Below, piece by piece: positions 4,707 to 5,150 of a DNA stretch of 5,150 bases (position 1 is its first letter; each line of letters begins with the position of its first letter). Source of the stretch: CAZAQS01 sp964486825 (GTDB lineage: Bacteria; Chloroflexota; Anaerolineae; Anaerolineales; UBA4823). The stretch spans positions 1 through 5,150 of the forward strand of contig CAZAQS010000327.1 of assembly GCA_964486825.1 (NCBI GenBank), given 5' to 3'. The position numbers and the translations under genes were made by a program. The notes under the pieces are model-generated. The model made no database searches, had not been told where the DNA came from, and saw nothing but the letters and a program-made list of their open reading frames with translations.

Positions 4707-5090
4707 TTACACTTGCTGATTAGGAGTTCTCCCGATCGATGGTGGACATGACCCGCATATATGTTTAGCGCCTTGAGACGCGCTATCAGCAGATACCTGA
4801 CGGAAGCCAGCCATCGTAGACATGCACCTGTCCATCTTCCCTGCCGCCATTGCCTTGAACCTTTCGATAAGTTCTTTTTCTTTCTCACGCGTGTTTATCC
4901 CAAAGGGGATGTACAAAGGGCAAAATCCTGTGATGCCAGTGATCAATGCCAGTCCTCCGAGGCCGGCAATCGCCAGACCAGGTATATTACCCTGCAACAC
5001 ACCGAGCAAGATGAGGCCAACCGGCACGAGCACAAGCCCTAGCGCCACGCGTACGATGCGGTCGATTATGCCTACATTTCGTTTGAACAT
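4707..5090 (-). CDS. DUF2892 (YgaP-like transmembrane domain) protein with a long C-terminal tail
   Basis: Residues 1-66 match the DUF2892/YgaP-like transmembrane domain. They show the opening KRNVGIIDRIVRVALG, two membrane helices (about 12-33 and 36-54), and the conserved TGITGFCPLY (51-60) with Cys57, followed by a GI-T ending (GINT, 64-67). Such proteins are small inner-membrane proteins, sometimes fused to rhodanese domains in sulfur metabolism; stand-alone versions have no settled function. Most stand-alone members end soon after GI-T. This one continues for 60 residues, first as a charged helix (about 67-87, REKEKELIERFKAMAAGK), then as a low-order tail with Cys89 and a CGSC motif (112-115). 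The last part may be read-through after a lost stop codon. The ATG at 5090 is supported by a good AAGGAG ribosome binding site (5099-5104, 8 nt spacing). It is transcribed leftward toward the terminator hairpin at 4631. Confidence 0.85.
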   Translation of the reverse strand: MFKRNVGIIDRIVRVALGLVLVPVGLILLGVLQGNIPGLAIAGLGGLALITGITGFCPLYIPFGINTREKEKELIERFKAMAAGKMDRCMSTMAGFRQVSADSASQGAKHICGSCPPSIGRTPNQQV

Positions 5091-5112
5091 GGTCCTTTCT
5101 CCTTGTATAAAT

Positions 5113-5127
5113 AAGTTGTGATCCAGC
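5113..5127. promoter_or_regulatory. Inverted repeat upstream of the DUF2892 gene, possible operator
   Basis: CCAGC (5113-5117) and GCTGG (5123-5127) flank a 5-base spacer about 23 bases upstream of the start codon and 8 bases before the ribosome binding site. It is short enough to occur by chance. Its place in the leader or promoter region is what makes it worth noting as a possible operator or leader hairpin. No clean -35/-10 pair could be set around it. Confidence 0.3.
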
Positions 5128-5150
5128 CGATAGCTGGTTTACAATCTCCC

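Noticed and set aside
4655..4888. Minus-strand open frame of 77 codons overlapping the DUF2892 tail.
   Set aside because: It is out of frame with the conserved DUF2892 domain, is basic and low in complexity, and has no recognisable motif or good start.

Overview
The window looks like a GC-rich free-living bacterium. The style of the proteins (a YckD/DUF2680-like Met/Gly-rich protein, a DUF2892 membrane protein, and a drug-type ABC exporter with its own small winged-helix regulator) would fit a Chloroflexota (Anaerolineae-like) genome. That assignment is inference from protein style only; no marker gene is present.

Layout. Positions 1-400 hold relics of insertion sequences on the minus strand. 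One is an IS110-family transposase that keeps its C-terminal domain and a scrap of its N-terminal domain but has lost the middle. It is cut at about position 100 against a second coding frame that runs off the left edge. From about 535 to 3188 lies the core of the window, a compact four-gene plus-strand operon. A near-consensus promoter (TTGACA, 17 bp, TAGAAT) is overlapped by two tandem near-palindromes that look like an operator. The genes are a six-helix membrane protein of unknown role, a 97-residue winged-helix regulator, an ABC ATPase and an ABC-2 permease. They are joined by gaps of 3 and 7 nt and an ATGA overlap. The simplest reading is a self-regulated ABC-2 exporter: the regulator controls the shared promoter, and ATPase and permease homodimers form the pump. 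The substrate is unknown.

Convergent with it, at 3208-3867 on the minus strand, is a two-gene remnant: a DUF2680-like protein without its expected signal peptide, directly abutting a short membrane protein that resembles the first part of an isoprenylcysteine methyltransferase-like protein. Both look truncated.

Positions 3810-4660 contain no convincing protein gene. The first 350 bases are rich in long-range complementary segments and a GAAA-capped hairpin, and may be a structured RNA such as the 5' domain of a group II intron. The stretch ends in a strong plus-strand rho-independent terminator at 4631-4658, which implies a plus-strand transcript that no gene explains.

At the right end, 4707-5090 on the minus strand, is a DUF2892 (YgaP-like) membrane protein with a good ribosome binding site and an unusually long cysteine-containing C-terminal tail.
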